Assembly (NCBI GenBank): GCA_963835855.1 | Contig: CAWIHA010000039.1 | Coordinates: 1-64,000 of the forward strand | Direction: 5' to 3' | DNA: 64,000 nucleotides | Source of the DNA: CAWIHA01 sp963835855 | GTDB lineage: Bacteria; Acidobacteriota; Terriglobia; Bryobacterales; Bryobacteraceae | Shown: positions 1 to 8,168 of the stretch, piece after piece | Layout: the number at the start of each line of letters is the position of its first letter | Position numbering within the stretch: the stretch's first letter is position 1 | The notes under the pieces: model-generated | Database searches by the model: none | Told to the model about the DNA's origin: nothing | Seen by the model: the letters and a program-made list of their open reading frames with translations, nothing else | Program-made: the position numbers and the translations under genes

Positions 1-589
1 AAAACCGCAGCGGCCACTGCTTCGCGCCCCACCCGGCGTGCGGATTGCTGAGGACGAATTCTCCGCCGGGCAGCACGCCTTCGGGCGAGCCCGGGGGCAG
101 TGGAAACGTGCGCAGAATCGTGGAGGCGCCCGCTGCCTCGGCGAGCTCCAGGTTGCAGTCCACCACATGCCGGCCGTTCGCGCGCACCCGGTCGGAGTAA
201 AACAGCGCCGCGAACTTCTCGCGCGCCTGGGATTGATGGAAACCAAAAATTCGGTCCGCGCGCGCCAGCGATGCAATCAAGGCCGATTGCACGAGACCCT
301 GAAAATCGACCGCGAAATCGTAATGACTGCGGCGTAGCGCGCGCCAGACCCTGCCCAGGCTTCCCGGGCTGCGGCGCTCGAGCGGCAGCAAACGGTCGAT
401 GAACGCATTGCCTTCCAGCAGTGGCGCCCAGTGCGGGTGGATCACCCAGCTCAGCGTCGAGCCGGGGAAGCTATGTTTGAGTGTGGCGACGGCCGGCAGG
501 GCGTGAATGATGTCGCCCATGGAACCGAGCCGGACAACGAGAATTCGCAGCCCGGAACCAGCAGTCTCACGTTTGCCGGCTCTGAACAT
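1..589 (-). CDS. GT9 family glycosyltransferase (heptosyltransferase I-like), 3' end cut by window
   Basis: The minus strand is open from an ATG at 589 to the window edge, so about 196 N-terminal residues are visible. The start reads MFRAGKRETAGSGLRILVVRLG followed by SMGDIIHALPA, the N-terminal fold of ADP-heptose:LPS heptosyltransferases (WaaC/RfaC, family GT9). Further on, DFAVDFQGLVQSALIA and a SNPHAGWGAKQWP stretch match the family. The enzyme would add a sugar to lipid A-core at the inner face of the cytoplasmic membrane. The ATG lies 22 bp inside the upstream gene (stop at 567-569), so translation is probably coupled, and a waaF-like gene follows upstream in the same direction. The exact sugar cannot be read from the sequence. 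Confidence 0.88.
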   Translation of the reverse strand, partial: MFRAGKRETAGSGLRILVVRLGSMGDIIHALPAVATLKHSFPGSTLSWVIHPHWAPLLEGNAFIDRLLPLERRSPGSLGRVWRALRRSHYDFAVDFQGLVQSALIASLARADRIFGFHQSQAREKFAALFYSDRVRANGRHVVDCNLELAEAAGASTILRTFPLPPGSPEGVLPGGEFVLSNPHAGWGAKQWPLRF

Positions 590-953
590 GTTGTATCAGG
601 TCCTGGGTGCGGCGCTCATCTGCGGCCTCTTCCCGAAATAAGGCATCGGGCTGGAGCAATGCGAGCCAATCCGCTGGCGTGTGCGCTTCGGCGAGTAATA
701 CGTAGTCTACCATGCGGAGCGCGGCGACCAATTCGGCGCGTGCACGCGCCGGCAACAAGGGCCGTGGCGGATTCCCGACGGCCACGAACAGCGCGCTCCC
801 GGCATGCGCAATTTCGCCGAGCCGCCGCGCGTGACCGGCCACTAGCGGGTCGAAGTACCCGGTAACGAGAATGATCTCGACGCCGTTTCCCCGGCAGCGC
901 CGGGACGCCTCCATGGCGCGCTCGGGAGTAAGGATCTTGATTCGCGTATCCAA
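567..953 (-). CDS. Nucleotidyltransferase-like protein related to the HldE C-terminal domain
   Basis: This 128-residue protein resembles the cytidylyltransferase-like domain that makes ADP-heptose in HldE/RfaE. It has a GYFDPLVAGHARRL segment where the family has an F-D-x-L-H-x-G-H-xx-x-L motif, followed by a beta strand reading LFVAVG. The first histidine of the HxGH nucleotide-binding motif is replaced (V-A-G-H), so normal adenylyltransfer may be impaired. The C-terminal KxxxxS-type motif is also not obvious. It lies 10 bp downstream of a waaF-like gene and overlaps the next GT9 gene by 23 bp, which ties it to LPS-core synthesis. It could be a degenerate or re-purposed heptose nucleotidyltransferase. 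Fold assignment is reasonable, activity uncertain. Confidence 0.62.
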   Translation of the reverse strand: MDTRIKILTPERAMEASRRCRGNGVEIILVTGYFDPLVAGHARRLGEIAHAGSALFVAVGNPPRPLLPARARAELVAALRMVDYVLLAEAHTPADWLALLQPDALFREEAADERRTQDLIQHVQSRQT

Positions 954-963
954 TGGATCCCGT

Positions 964-1986
964 CTATTCCATCAACTCGGCAGCCGCCTGCGCCACCTGC
1001 CCGGCGGAAACTCCAGTCATGCAGCGGTGGTCAATGGGACAATCCCGCAGCATGCATGGACTGCACTCCACCGGCTGGCGGACGATTGACCATACCGGCC
1101 CGCCGGGCGCGGTAGCGATCCAATCCGTGGGGCCGAATATGGCAACCGTGGGCACCCCCAGCGCCGATGCGAGGTGCATGGCGCCTGAATCGTTCGTCAG
1201 GAAAACGCGGCACGCAGCCGCCATCTCGATGAACTCGCCGAGCGTGGTCTCGCCGGCCAGGCTGAGCACCGGGTACCCTTCGCGGCGAATCGCTTCCGCG
1301 ATCCCCCGCGCCAGCGCACGCTCAGGAGCCGAGCCAAAGATCGCAACCGAAGCGCCCAGCGACTCCGCCAGGCGAACGGCCGCTTCGGCAAACCGCTCGG
1401 GAAGCCATTGCTTGGCGCGGCTATTCTGCGCGCCTGGGCTGAGGCCGGCGATGGGGCCGCGAAAGCCCATCTGCGCGAAGCGCTCCAGGCCCGCACAGCG
1501 CGCCTTGTCCGCTCCCTCAAGAACGATTGGCTCAGCGGGCGGCAGCTCATCGATGATGCCGCCGCGCCGGAGCAGTTCGAGGTAATAGAAGCTTTCGTGC
1601 CGCGGGATGCCGCCGGGCTTGGGAGGCGGAATCGGGTCGGTCAGCAGCAGGCCGCGGCCGTCGCGATTGTAACCGATCCGCCTCGGAATGCCGGCCAGCC
1701 ATGCGGCCAGGGCCGCCTCAAAAGAGTTGGGCAAAAGAATAGCCGCGTCGAAACGCCGCCCGCGAAGCTCGCGCGCGATGGCCAGGCGCTTCAGCCAGGC
1801 CGTTGAGGCGGTGAGGATCTCGTCGCAGAACGATTCGCGCCGGTAAACGTCAGCCATCCAGGGACGCGCGAGCACGGTGATCCGCGCTTCGGGATACCGC
1901 GCGCGGAGCGCACGCAGGGCAGGGAGCGATAGCACGGCATCGCCGACCCAATTCGTCGCGCGCACCAGGATGTTGGACCACGGCAC
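964..1986 (-). CDS. waaF: ADP-heptose:LPS heptosyltransferase II
   Basis: A 340-residue GT9 glycosyltransferase of normal length for WaaF. The N terminus has the NILVRATNWVGDAVLSLPAL signature, the middle has the LPNSFEAALAAWLAG segment, and the C-terminal half has the acceptor/nucleotide site with PGAQNSRAKQWP and FLTNDSGAMHLASALGVPTVAIFGPTD, all typical of heptosyltransferase II. The C-terminal CSPCMLRDCPIDHRCM cysteine-rich stretch also occurs in WaaF proteins. It should transfer heptose to the inner core at the cytosolic membrane face. It is the first gene of a three-gene minus-strand cluster with the nucleotidyltransferase-like and GT9 genes. The ATG at 1986 is used; no strong alternative start is visible. 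Confidence 0.9.
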   Translation of the reverse strand: MPWSNILVRATNWVGDAVLSLPALRALRARYPEARITVLARPWMADVYRRESFCDEILTASTAWLKRLAIARELRGRRFDAAILLPNSFEAALAAWLAGIPRRIGYNRDGRGLLLTDPIPPPKPGGIPRHESFYYLELLRRGGIIDELPPAEPIVLEGADKARCAGLERFAQMGFRGPIAGLSPGAQNSRAKQWLPERFAEAAVRLAESLGASVAIFGSAPERALARGIAEAIRREGYPVLSLAGETTLGEFIEMAAACRVFLTNDSGAMHLASALGVPTVAIFGPTDWIATAPGGPVWSIVRQPVECSPCMLRDCPIDHRCMTGVSAGQVAQAAAELME

Positions 1987-2061
1987 AAGACTAGACTAAC
2001 GCGGTGGCAGTTGGAGTTGCGGACCCACGGTTGCGCCGCGCTGAGAAATGCGGGCTCGGCC

Positions 2062-5000
2062 TCACCACTCCGTCCTGAGGGCCAGTTGGATTTGCCGGGG
2101 GGGAGTAGCCGTGTGACTGATTACACCCGAGGATTCCACCCCCAAGATCCGGTTGGGCAGCGCGAAATTCGCCCGGTTGAGAAGGTTGAACGCCTCCACG
2201 CGCGCCCGCAGGCGCAGCCTCTCAGTGAGTGAGAAGCTTCTGGCCAGGGCGACATTGGCCGTGGCCAGCCCGGGCCCGCGGACAATATCGTAGCCTGCAT
2301 TGCCGTATTGATAGAGTGGCGGCGTCTCAAACGCGTGGTTCGGATCGGCCGGGTCTAGGCTCGTGTTGAACCAATGCAAATACGACCGCTGGCCCGATGG
2401 CAAGAAGCCATTGTCCACACGGTTCGGAAGCTGATAGCCTCCGTTATTCAAACCGTTCGTGGCCAACTCTGGCGTGAAGGGAAAGCCGCTTTGGATGGTG
2501 ACCACCGCGCTGGCTTGCCAATTCGCGAGCGCCGCACAGAGCAGCCGTGAGCGGCCGCAGCCCTGCCCGCTACCGTTCTTGAAGGGCAGGTCATAGAAGG
2601 CCATCGCCACCAGCCGCTGAGTGATGTCGAAGGGAGAAGCGGAACGAACAGCCCAGAAATCCAAGATATTTTGTGGACCGGCGGGACGGCTTTGCTGATC
2701 GGTGAAGGGCTCGGTCGCATCATCCTCGGCTTTTGCGTACGTATAAGATGCTTGTAGTTGCAAACCGGAGCTGGATTGCTTGGTGATCTTCATCTCGCCG
2801 CCGTAGTAAGTGGAGCCGCCGGCGAAGTTCACAAAATCAAGGCGGGAAAGATTGGGAGCATACCAGAGCCAGCGCCGTGCGGCGAAGACAGATGGACCCG
2901 GATCGGGCTGGTTATTATTGAACATCTCATATAGATGCATGCCCATCGAACCCGTGCCGCCGATCTCGAGCGTTAACCCCGGCCGCAGGCGCTGCTGGAG
3001 GGAAAGACCCCACTCGTCCACATAAGGCGTCCAGCTTTCCTGCTCGACTGCATAAATTGCGCCACCGACGCTGTTGAGGATCGCCGGCGTCAGCAGAGCT
3101 ACCGGCGCCGGACTCGGCAGGCCATCAGCCAGGTTAGGACCCACCAGCAGCGAACCGTTGAAGATATCTTGCCGGGATGCGAAGGGCGGATTCTGCGCCA
3201 AGACGCCCTGTGCGACATAGGCGCCCGGATCGTATACCGTGCTAAAGCTTCCTCTGAGCACCGTTCTACCGTCGCCGGCGAGGTTGAGGGCGAAACCAAT
3301 CCGGGGGGCGAAGGCCAGCTTATTGAAACTCCGTCCTGCATACTGGTTCACGCCGCCCTGGCCGGCAAATTGGTCTAGCGCCGGGGCGTGCCTCTGGAAA
3401 TTGAAATTCACCATCTGGTTATCCGCTTCCGTGACGGGCGGATAGAGCGAATAACGGAGCCCGGCCTCGATCGTCAGCCTTCGCCCGATCCGGATCTGAT
3501 CTTGAACAAATCCGCTCCATTCCCACCCTCGCAGGTGGAATGGCGCAAACTGCACGTCGCGCTGTTCCTCGGATGGATAACCGAGCAGCAGGGACGCAAT
3601 GGAATTCCCGGTGCCCAACACTCCCGGCTGGCTGGTGTAGTCTGGCGTGAAGGAGAATGCGCCCCGGTCGCTCCATTGGGAGGCGAATCCGTCGGCGTGC
3701 CTGCGGATGACCTGAAATCCGAACTTCCAGGCATGCCGCCCGGTTGTCCAAAGCACGTTGTCTTCCACTTGGAAATTCGTGGTGCGGATGTCGAACGGAA
3801 CCGGCTCGGCCGCACCCAGCTCAGCGTAGCCGCTGGGTCTTACATCCGGCAGCCCTCCGGCGGTAAGGCCAGGTATGCCGAGCGCAGTCGAGGCGTTCAC
3901 GCTGCCGTCCTGAGGAGACGCATTCAGGTCGAATCTGGCGATCCCCGCCCGCAACTCGTTAATCAGGTTGGGGCGCACGGTGAAGGTGTGAGAGATGACG
4001 CCGCCCCACGCGGTCAGGCTCGTGTTTGCGTCGTTGGCGTATTGCGTAATGTCGCTGCCCGTGAAAGAGCCCGCCGGAAGCTGCGTTCCGGACGGAGCCA
4101 GCATCGAACCCGGCGACTGCCCATCCTGCGATCCATAGCTGACGCGGACGAAAAGGGTGCTCCTGGTTGTGAGGACTTTGTCGGAGCGGAAATCGAACCG
4201 GTTGTCGTTGTTGATGAGAGACGGCGTAAACAAGTAGTTGTTCACGTCGCCAGGCAGATTTGGATCGGGGTAGAGGCCGACCAGGTTACGCGCCACCTGC
4301 GTAATGCGCGAGGGCAGGATCTGATTACCGGGAAACTGTTGCCGTACGAATACGCCGGGGCTGGATTCGCTGATCGATAGAGGATCGTAAATCGGTGTCG
4401 CTCCGAAGTCGCCTGCCTTTTCCGCGGCGGTTGGAACGGTCGAAATCACCGTCAGACCCTGGCGCTGCCGCAATAATTCCAAATCGCCGAAGAAGAACCA
4501 GTCATTTTTGCGGATCGGGCCGCCGAAGCTACCTCCGAACTGGTTCCCGACCAGACCGGGCTTCCTCAGTTGATCGAAAAAGTTCCGCGCATCCAAAGCG
4601 GAGTTTTGAAGGTAGTCATACGCGCTTCCGTGGAAGTCGTTCTGCCCCGATTGGGTCTGGACACTAACGACGGCCGCCGCAGTATGGCCCAGATCGGAAG
4701 GGATGTAGGTCGTAACGAGATTCACCTGCTCGATTGCTTCGATCGAAGGCTGCAGAATGACGCCCAGACGCCAACTCTCGTTGTTATCCATCCCGTCAAT
4801 TACGAAATTGTTGTTCTGCCCCCGTTGGCCGTTGCTGTTGAAACTTTCGTTGCCGCGAGGCGCGTACGGCCCATAGCCCTCGATGTCTCCACCCTGCTCT
4901 CCAGGCGTGATGCCGGAAGCGTCACGGACCAGATCCAGATAATTGCGCCCGTTCAGAGGAAGCTCGCGCAACTCCTTGGATTCCAGGGGAGCCCATCCCG

Positions 5001-5325
5001 TCGACAGGGAGATCGGGAGCTTCACGCGCTCGCCGTCATGCACGACCAGGTTCAGGCGGGCGGTCCCGTTTGCGCCATGTGATCGCGCCGTGACCGTATA
5101 TGAGCCTGCGGGAAGATTCTCTGCCTGGTAATTGCCATCGGGGCCGGCTGCCAGTTCAAGGCGGAGCCCACTTTCCTGATGGACCAGCGTCAGGTTCGCG
5201 AGCGGCGCGGGGCCACCGCTAACGTCGAACACAGTACCTGAGATGCTTCCGAAGTGAGCTGCAGCCAGCGCACAATGGCTGGCAAAAAATAGAACAATGA
5301 TCCACCGCCAACGCGTGCTTCGCAC
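2062..5325 (-). CDS. TonB-dependent receptor with N-terminal carboxypeptidase-regulatory-like domain
   Basis: This 1087-residue outer-membrane protein begins with a signal peptide (basic MRSTRWRW, then a hydrophobic stretch ending near ALAAAH). Residues of about 25-95 form a CarboxypepD_reg-like Ig domain (ISGTVFDVSG, then PDGNYQAENLPAGSYTVTAR). A plug domain follows with the acidobacterial signature ELRELPLNGRNYLDLV near residue 115. The rest is a long beta-barrel ending in an aromatic residue (LALRTEW), as expected for outer-membrane barrels. Such Oar-like receptors are strongly expanded in Acidobacteria and probably import large substrates such as glycans, but the ligand is not readable here. 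It appears to be a single-gene unit; the downstream waaF gene starts 75 bp after its stop. Confidence 0.9.
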   Translation of the reverse strand: MRSTRWRWIIVLFFASHCALAAAHFGSISGTVFDVSGGPAPLANLTLVHQESGLRLELAAGPDGNYQAENLPAGSYTVTARSHGANGTARLNLVVHDGERVKLPISLSTGWAPLESKELRELPLNGRNYLDLVRDASGITPGEQGGDIEGYGPYAPRGNESFNSNGQRGQNNNFVIDGMDNNESWRLGVILQPSIEAIEQVNLVTTYIPSDLGHTAAAVVSVQTQSGQNDFHGSAYDYLQNSALDARNFFDQLRKPGLVGNQFGGSFGGPIRKNDWFFFGDLELLRQRQGLTVISTVPTAAEKAGDFGATPIYDPLSISESSPGVFVRQQFPGNQILPSRITQVARNLVGLYPDPNLPGDVNNYLFTPSLINNDNRFDFRSDKVLTTRSTLFVRVSYGSQDGQSPGSMLAPSGTQLPAGSFTGSDITQYANDANTSLTAWGGVISHTFTVRPNLINELRAGIARFDLNASPQDGSVNASTALGIPGLTAGGLPDVRPSGYAELGAAEPVPFDIRTTNFQVEDNVLWTTGRHAWKFGFQVIRRHADGFASQWSDRGAFSFTPDYTSQPGVLGTGNSIASLLLGYPSEEQRDVQFAPFHLRGWEWSGFVQDQIRIGRRLTIEAGLRYSLYPPVTEADNQMVNFNFQRHAPALDQFAGQGGVNQYAGRSFNKLAFAPRIGFALNLAGDGRTVLRGSFSTVYDPGAYVAQGVLAQNPPFASRQDIFNGSLLVGPNLADGLPSPAPVALLTPAILNSVGGAIYAVEQESWTPYVDEWGLSLQQRLRPGLTLEIGGTGSMGMHLYEMFNNNQPDPGPSVFAARRWLWYAPNLSRLDFVNFAGGSTYYGGEMKITKQSSSGLQLQASYTYAKAEDDATEPFTDQQSRPAGPQNILDFWAVRSASPFDITQRLVAMAFYDLPFKNGSGQGCGRSRLLCAALANWQASAVVTIQSGFPFTPELATNGLNNGGYQLPNRVDNGFLPSGQRSYLHWFNTSLDPADPNHAFETPPLYQYGNAGYDIVRGPGLATANVALARSFSLTERLRLRARVEAFNLLNRANFALPNRILGVESSGVISHTATPPRQIQLALRTEW

Positions 5326-5417
5326 TCGAGTCCTCCACTTACGAGCATCTTACTGGATTTCTGTTTGCTCTGCTGGCGACGTATCTGAAGAGCGGACGGC
5401 CCGAACTGCGGTCTGCC

Positions 5418-6041
5418 TCAAGTTCCGATCGCGCTGGATGTGGCCCCCTCAACTGTGCGAGTGGGCACGCGGAACGAGAAGCACGCGCCTTCGCCGGGTG
5501 CGGAGTTCGCCCACATGTCACCGCCGTGATCCACGACGGCCTGCCGCGCCAGCGCCAGGCCGAGACCCAGACCGTTCCCCTTGCGGGCCGTCACAAACGG
5601 CTGGAATAGGCGATTGCGAATCTCCGGAGCGATGCCGGGCCCGGTGTCGCGAACTTCCACGAGAACCGACGCCGGCTCGATGGCGGCGGATATCATGATC
5701 GTCCCACCCTCGGGCATCGCCTCCAGGGCGTTTCCCATCAGATTTGCGAAGACCCGCTCAATACGATGCGGGTCGAGCGGAAGTTCGAGGTCCTCCGGCA
5801 CTCGAAGCACCATCTTCACCGACTGTGCTTCTGCGGTGGCCTCCAGCGAGCCGGCCACGCTGGTCACGATATCGTGAAGATTACATTGCTTCAGTTGCTC
5901 GGTCTTTCCGCGGCCGAAGTCCAGGAGGTCCTGAAGTAATTCCTGGATATGACGCGAGGCCCACGAATACTTAGAGGCACTGGCTGCGCGCTGACTTTTC
6001 CGGATGCCGAGGCTGTATCCGGCTTCTTTAATTAGGCCTGC
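5418..6041 (-). pseudogene. C-terminal remnant of a sensor histidine kinase (no H-box)
   Basis: The frame is open from just after a TAG at 6042-6044 down to a stop at 5418. Its C-terminal 150 residues form a complete GHKL ATPase domain: N-box NLMGNALEAMPEGG, G1 box DTGPGIAPE, and G2 box GNGLGLGLALARQAVVDHGG. Before it lies the tail of a dimerization helix (IQELLQDLLDFGRGK). The phospho-accepting H-box and any input domain, which should be further upstream, are absent. Instead the radical SAM gene stops in the same frame 6 bp earlier. There is no ATG in the open part; the first usable start is a GTG at 5867 (149 aa). The piece therefore looks like a 5'-truncated kinase brought next to the radical SAM gene by rearrangement. 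Confidence 0.7.
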
Positions 6042-6047
6042 CTAGCT

Positions 6048-7436
6048 TTAGTCTTCAAAGCTACGAGCGCCGCTTTTGAAGCTATTCCGCGCCTGTTTCC
6101 AGAGCCACTTGATTACGCGGGCATCATTATAGCAGTAGCCGAGATTGTGATTCAAGGTGGAGAAGCAATGCCTTTGGCATGTCTTCTTCATCTCGCCCAG
6201 TTGCCGGCTGTCGAATCTATGGCCATCGACCGTGCCCCAGTCGTAAGTCGCGGAATACATGGGGAAACAAGGGCCCACAGTGCCATCGGTCCGGATGATA
6301 ACGTTATTGAGGCCAGCACGGCAGTTCCAGTCAGTAAACCGCAGGCTGCCGTCCTCATCGCGAACAATGCCCGGCATCCGGGCGAGCAGTTCATCGCCGC
6401 CATCGCCGGCGCCGGTTCCATCGCCATGCCAGCCGACCCGGCGAAGGTCGAGGCCGGGGGACATCCGCATGAACGCCTTCATCTCCTCGAGACGAGGCAC
6501 GGAGTTCACCATCTGGTAGCCAGACCTGTTCTTGGCGATCAGCCAGTCGATCAGCTCGTCCACCGCGCGCCAGTCTTCGGGACGAATATAGGTCGGGTTT
6601 TCGTCGAGGTGCTTGAAATGATCGTCCTGTTCGAGCATCGGCGTCTCGTTCAGGTGATAATCAGTGGCGAGCCGATGTTGACGGGCGTACTCGGTCAGCA
6701 GCCGGACGTCCTCCAGGTTATTCCGGCAGATATTCATATTAAAAAAGACCATGTAACCGTACGCGTACTGCTTCCGCATCAGGTACTCGAGGTTCTTGCG
6801 AGCCGGGACGAGGGCCTTCGGCAGGCCGGGCTTTTCGTCCCAGGCATCCAGGGCGAAATTGAAGACCGCCGTTCCTGCGTCGCCGAGCCGGTCCGCCACA
6901 TCAGGCCGCAGTAACCGGCCATTCGTGGCAATGTAAACCCAAAACCCCTTTTTAGCCGCATAGTAGACAACCTTGTGTGCGAACTGCGGGCGCAGCAGCG
7001 GCTCGCCTCCCATGAGCCCGAGAACGCGACAGCCGTGGTCATGCAGCCAATCGATGGCGCGGCGCGCGACATCTTCGGTCATGCCTTTGATTTTGTTATT
7101 GAATGACCAGCAATACCAGCAGTCGATATTGCATTTGTATTCGACGAACAGGTAGGCGGTGATGGGATGGAAATCCCCCGGCATCAGTCGCGAGCGCAGG
7201 TAGGGAACCAGCCAGCCGCGCACTTTGCGCATGATGTGTTCCCGGCTCCAATGGCGCTTTTCGGGCGGCGTTTCTGGCCCGGGGTCGGAGAGCAACTCCG
7301 GGTGTTGGGGGAATACTGGCTCCGGTAGCGTGGCCCCTTTCGGTGCGGGTGGCACTGGTGGTTTGGGAGCAGAGTGCACGAGCAGATCATTGATCGCAAT
7401 GTCGATGCGAAACGTCGGCTGGGCAGGGCTTGCCAT
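6048..7436 (-). CDS. Radical SAM protein with SPASM-like C-terminal cysteine cluster
   Basis: This 462-residue protein carries the radical SAM CxxxCxxC cluster as C102, C106, C109 (KCNIDCWYC), followed by GLMGGEPLLRP for SAM contacts. The C terminus has several cysteines (WNCRAG, GPCFPM, CQRHC, GYC) placed like the auxiliary Fe-S cluster of SPASM enzymes, which often modify peptides or cofactors. The N-terminal 60 residues are proline-rich and not part of the fold. A GGAGG ribosome-binding site sits 7 bp before the ATG at 7436. No precursor peptide or partner is recognisable nearby; the only downstream gene is a kinase remnant. Its substrate is unknown. Confidence 0.82.
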   Translation of the reverse strand: MASPAQPTFRIDIAINDLLVHSAPKPPVPPAPKGATLPEPVFPQHPELLSDPGPETPPEKRHWSREHIMRKVRGWLVPYLRSRLMPGDFHPITAYLFVEYKCNIDCWYCWSFNNKIKGMTEDVARRAIDWLHDHGCRVLGLMGGEPLLRPQFAHKVVYYAAKKGFWVYIATNGRLLRPDVADRLGDAGTAVFNFALDAWDEKPGLPKALVPARKNLEYLMRKQYAYGYMVFFNMNICRNNLEDVRLLTEYARQHRLATDYHLNETPMLEQDDHFKHLDENPTYIRPEDWRAVDELIDWLIAKNRSGYQMVNSVPRLEEMKAFMRMSPGLDLRRVGWHGDGTGAGDGGDELLARMPGIVRDEDGSLRFTDWNCRAGLNNVIIRTDGTVGPCFPMYSATYDWGTVDGHRFDSRQLGEMKKTCQRHCFSTLNHNLGYCYNDARVIKWLWKQARNSFKSGARSFED

Positions 7437-7560
7437 CTATATCCCTCCGAATACCCATAATCGGGAATTGTCGTAGCCCAAGGGGCGGTCGTCCCTCAGT
7501 CTTCGCCCATGGGTCTTAGCAAGCATTTTACCAAAACCACGTGCGCTTAGGTCCGGCAAA
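7437..7560. other. Leader region of the radical SAM gene
   Basis: This short stretch between the radical SAM start and the transposase relic holds the ribosome-binding site of the radical SAM gene. I see no further gene in it. Confidence 0.4.
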
Positions 7561-7767
7561 TCAGATGGGTGTTCTGTGCGGCGGCGCCGGCAATAGCATG
7601 TGGATGTGGTCCGGCAATACCGCCCAGCCTAGGATCACCACCTCCCTGGCTTCACAGATCTCCCGGATCAGGTCGCGCGCTTTGCCGGTATTCAGCCATC
7701 CCTCCGTTCTCGTAGAATCAAGCTGAAAGCTGACCGCCTGAAAGGCAGTAGGTTTAGACCTGGCCAT
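7561..7767 (-). pseudogene. Relic of a RAYT-like (Y1/IS200-type) transposase
   Basis: A 68-codon frame contains VILGWAVLPDHIHMLL, close to the V/I-MPDHxHLL histidine motif of REP-associated tyrosine transposases. It stops right after the HUH-like motif, so the catalytic tyrosine region (normally another 80-100 residues) is missing. The N-terminal part contains a recognisable helix (KARDLIREICEAREV), but the first strand of the domain is not clear. RAYT proteins mobilise or maintain palindromic REP sequences, and such palindromes are found elsewhere in this window (for example 61753-61844). The gene is broken and probably inactive. Confidence 0.55.
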
Positions 7768-7784
7768 GGATGCTAAAAAAAGTA

Positions 7785-7813
7785 TTGTCGGCCTGGATAA
7801 AAAGTGCTAATGT
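7785..7813 (+). promoter_or_regulatory. Candidate sigma70-type promoter
   Basis: TTGTCG at 7785-7790 and TAATGT at 7808-7813 are separated by 17 bp. The promoter points to the right into a region without an ORF that ends in a strong terminator at 8029-8061. Confidence 0.45.
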
Positions 7814-7819
7814 TATAGA

Positions 7820-8061
7820 CCGATGAGGCCATTATCAGGCTCAAGAGGTTCTGTTAGCGAGGTCAAAATGGATGGCCTGAATCCGGTACTTGTAGAACTA
7901 AAGTACCTATTTCCTATACTTTTGTCCTATCGCAATCGGCTATTTTCGCCATTAATATGTAATCGACGGCTTTCGCTGCCCGTCTCGGTCTTCATAATTT
8001 AAGTTCACCCTGAGCAGGGGTGTTCGTAGGGGGCAGGGCAATTGGCCTGCCCCCCTTTTTT
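7820..8061 (+). ncRNA. Candidate orphan small RNA (about 240 nt)
   Basis: Between the candidate promoter at 7785-7813 and a textbook terminator at 8029-8061 there is no plausible protein frame on the plus strand. The 3' part contains a second small hairpin, CACCC(N7)GGGTG near 8005-8021, just before the terminator stem. The region is also more AT-rich than its surroundings. I could not match it to 6S, tmRNA, RNase P or SRP RNA. It is presented as a transcription unit inferred from its signals only. Confidence 0.4.
8029..8061 (+). terminator. Rho-independent terminator
   Basis: A 9-bp stem, GGGGGCAGG (8029-8037) paired with CCTGCCCCC (8046-8054), is followed by C and six T. The T-tract is on the plus strand, so it does not serve thiC, which runs leftward toward it. 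Confidence 0.8.
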
Positions 8062-8168
8062 GCCCGTCCGGATCAATCGATTAAAGAAGCCACGCCTAAA
8101 GATCACACCCCGATTGCCGGCACGACAGGGGTGGTTGGAACGAGCGGCACGTCAGACGCCGCCACCGG

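Noticed and set aside
1..865. Several plus-strand frames of about 100-144 codons at the left edge
   Set aside because: They are opposite to the GT9 and nucleotidyltransferase-like genes, and have no recognisable motif.
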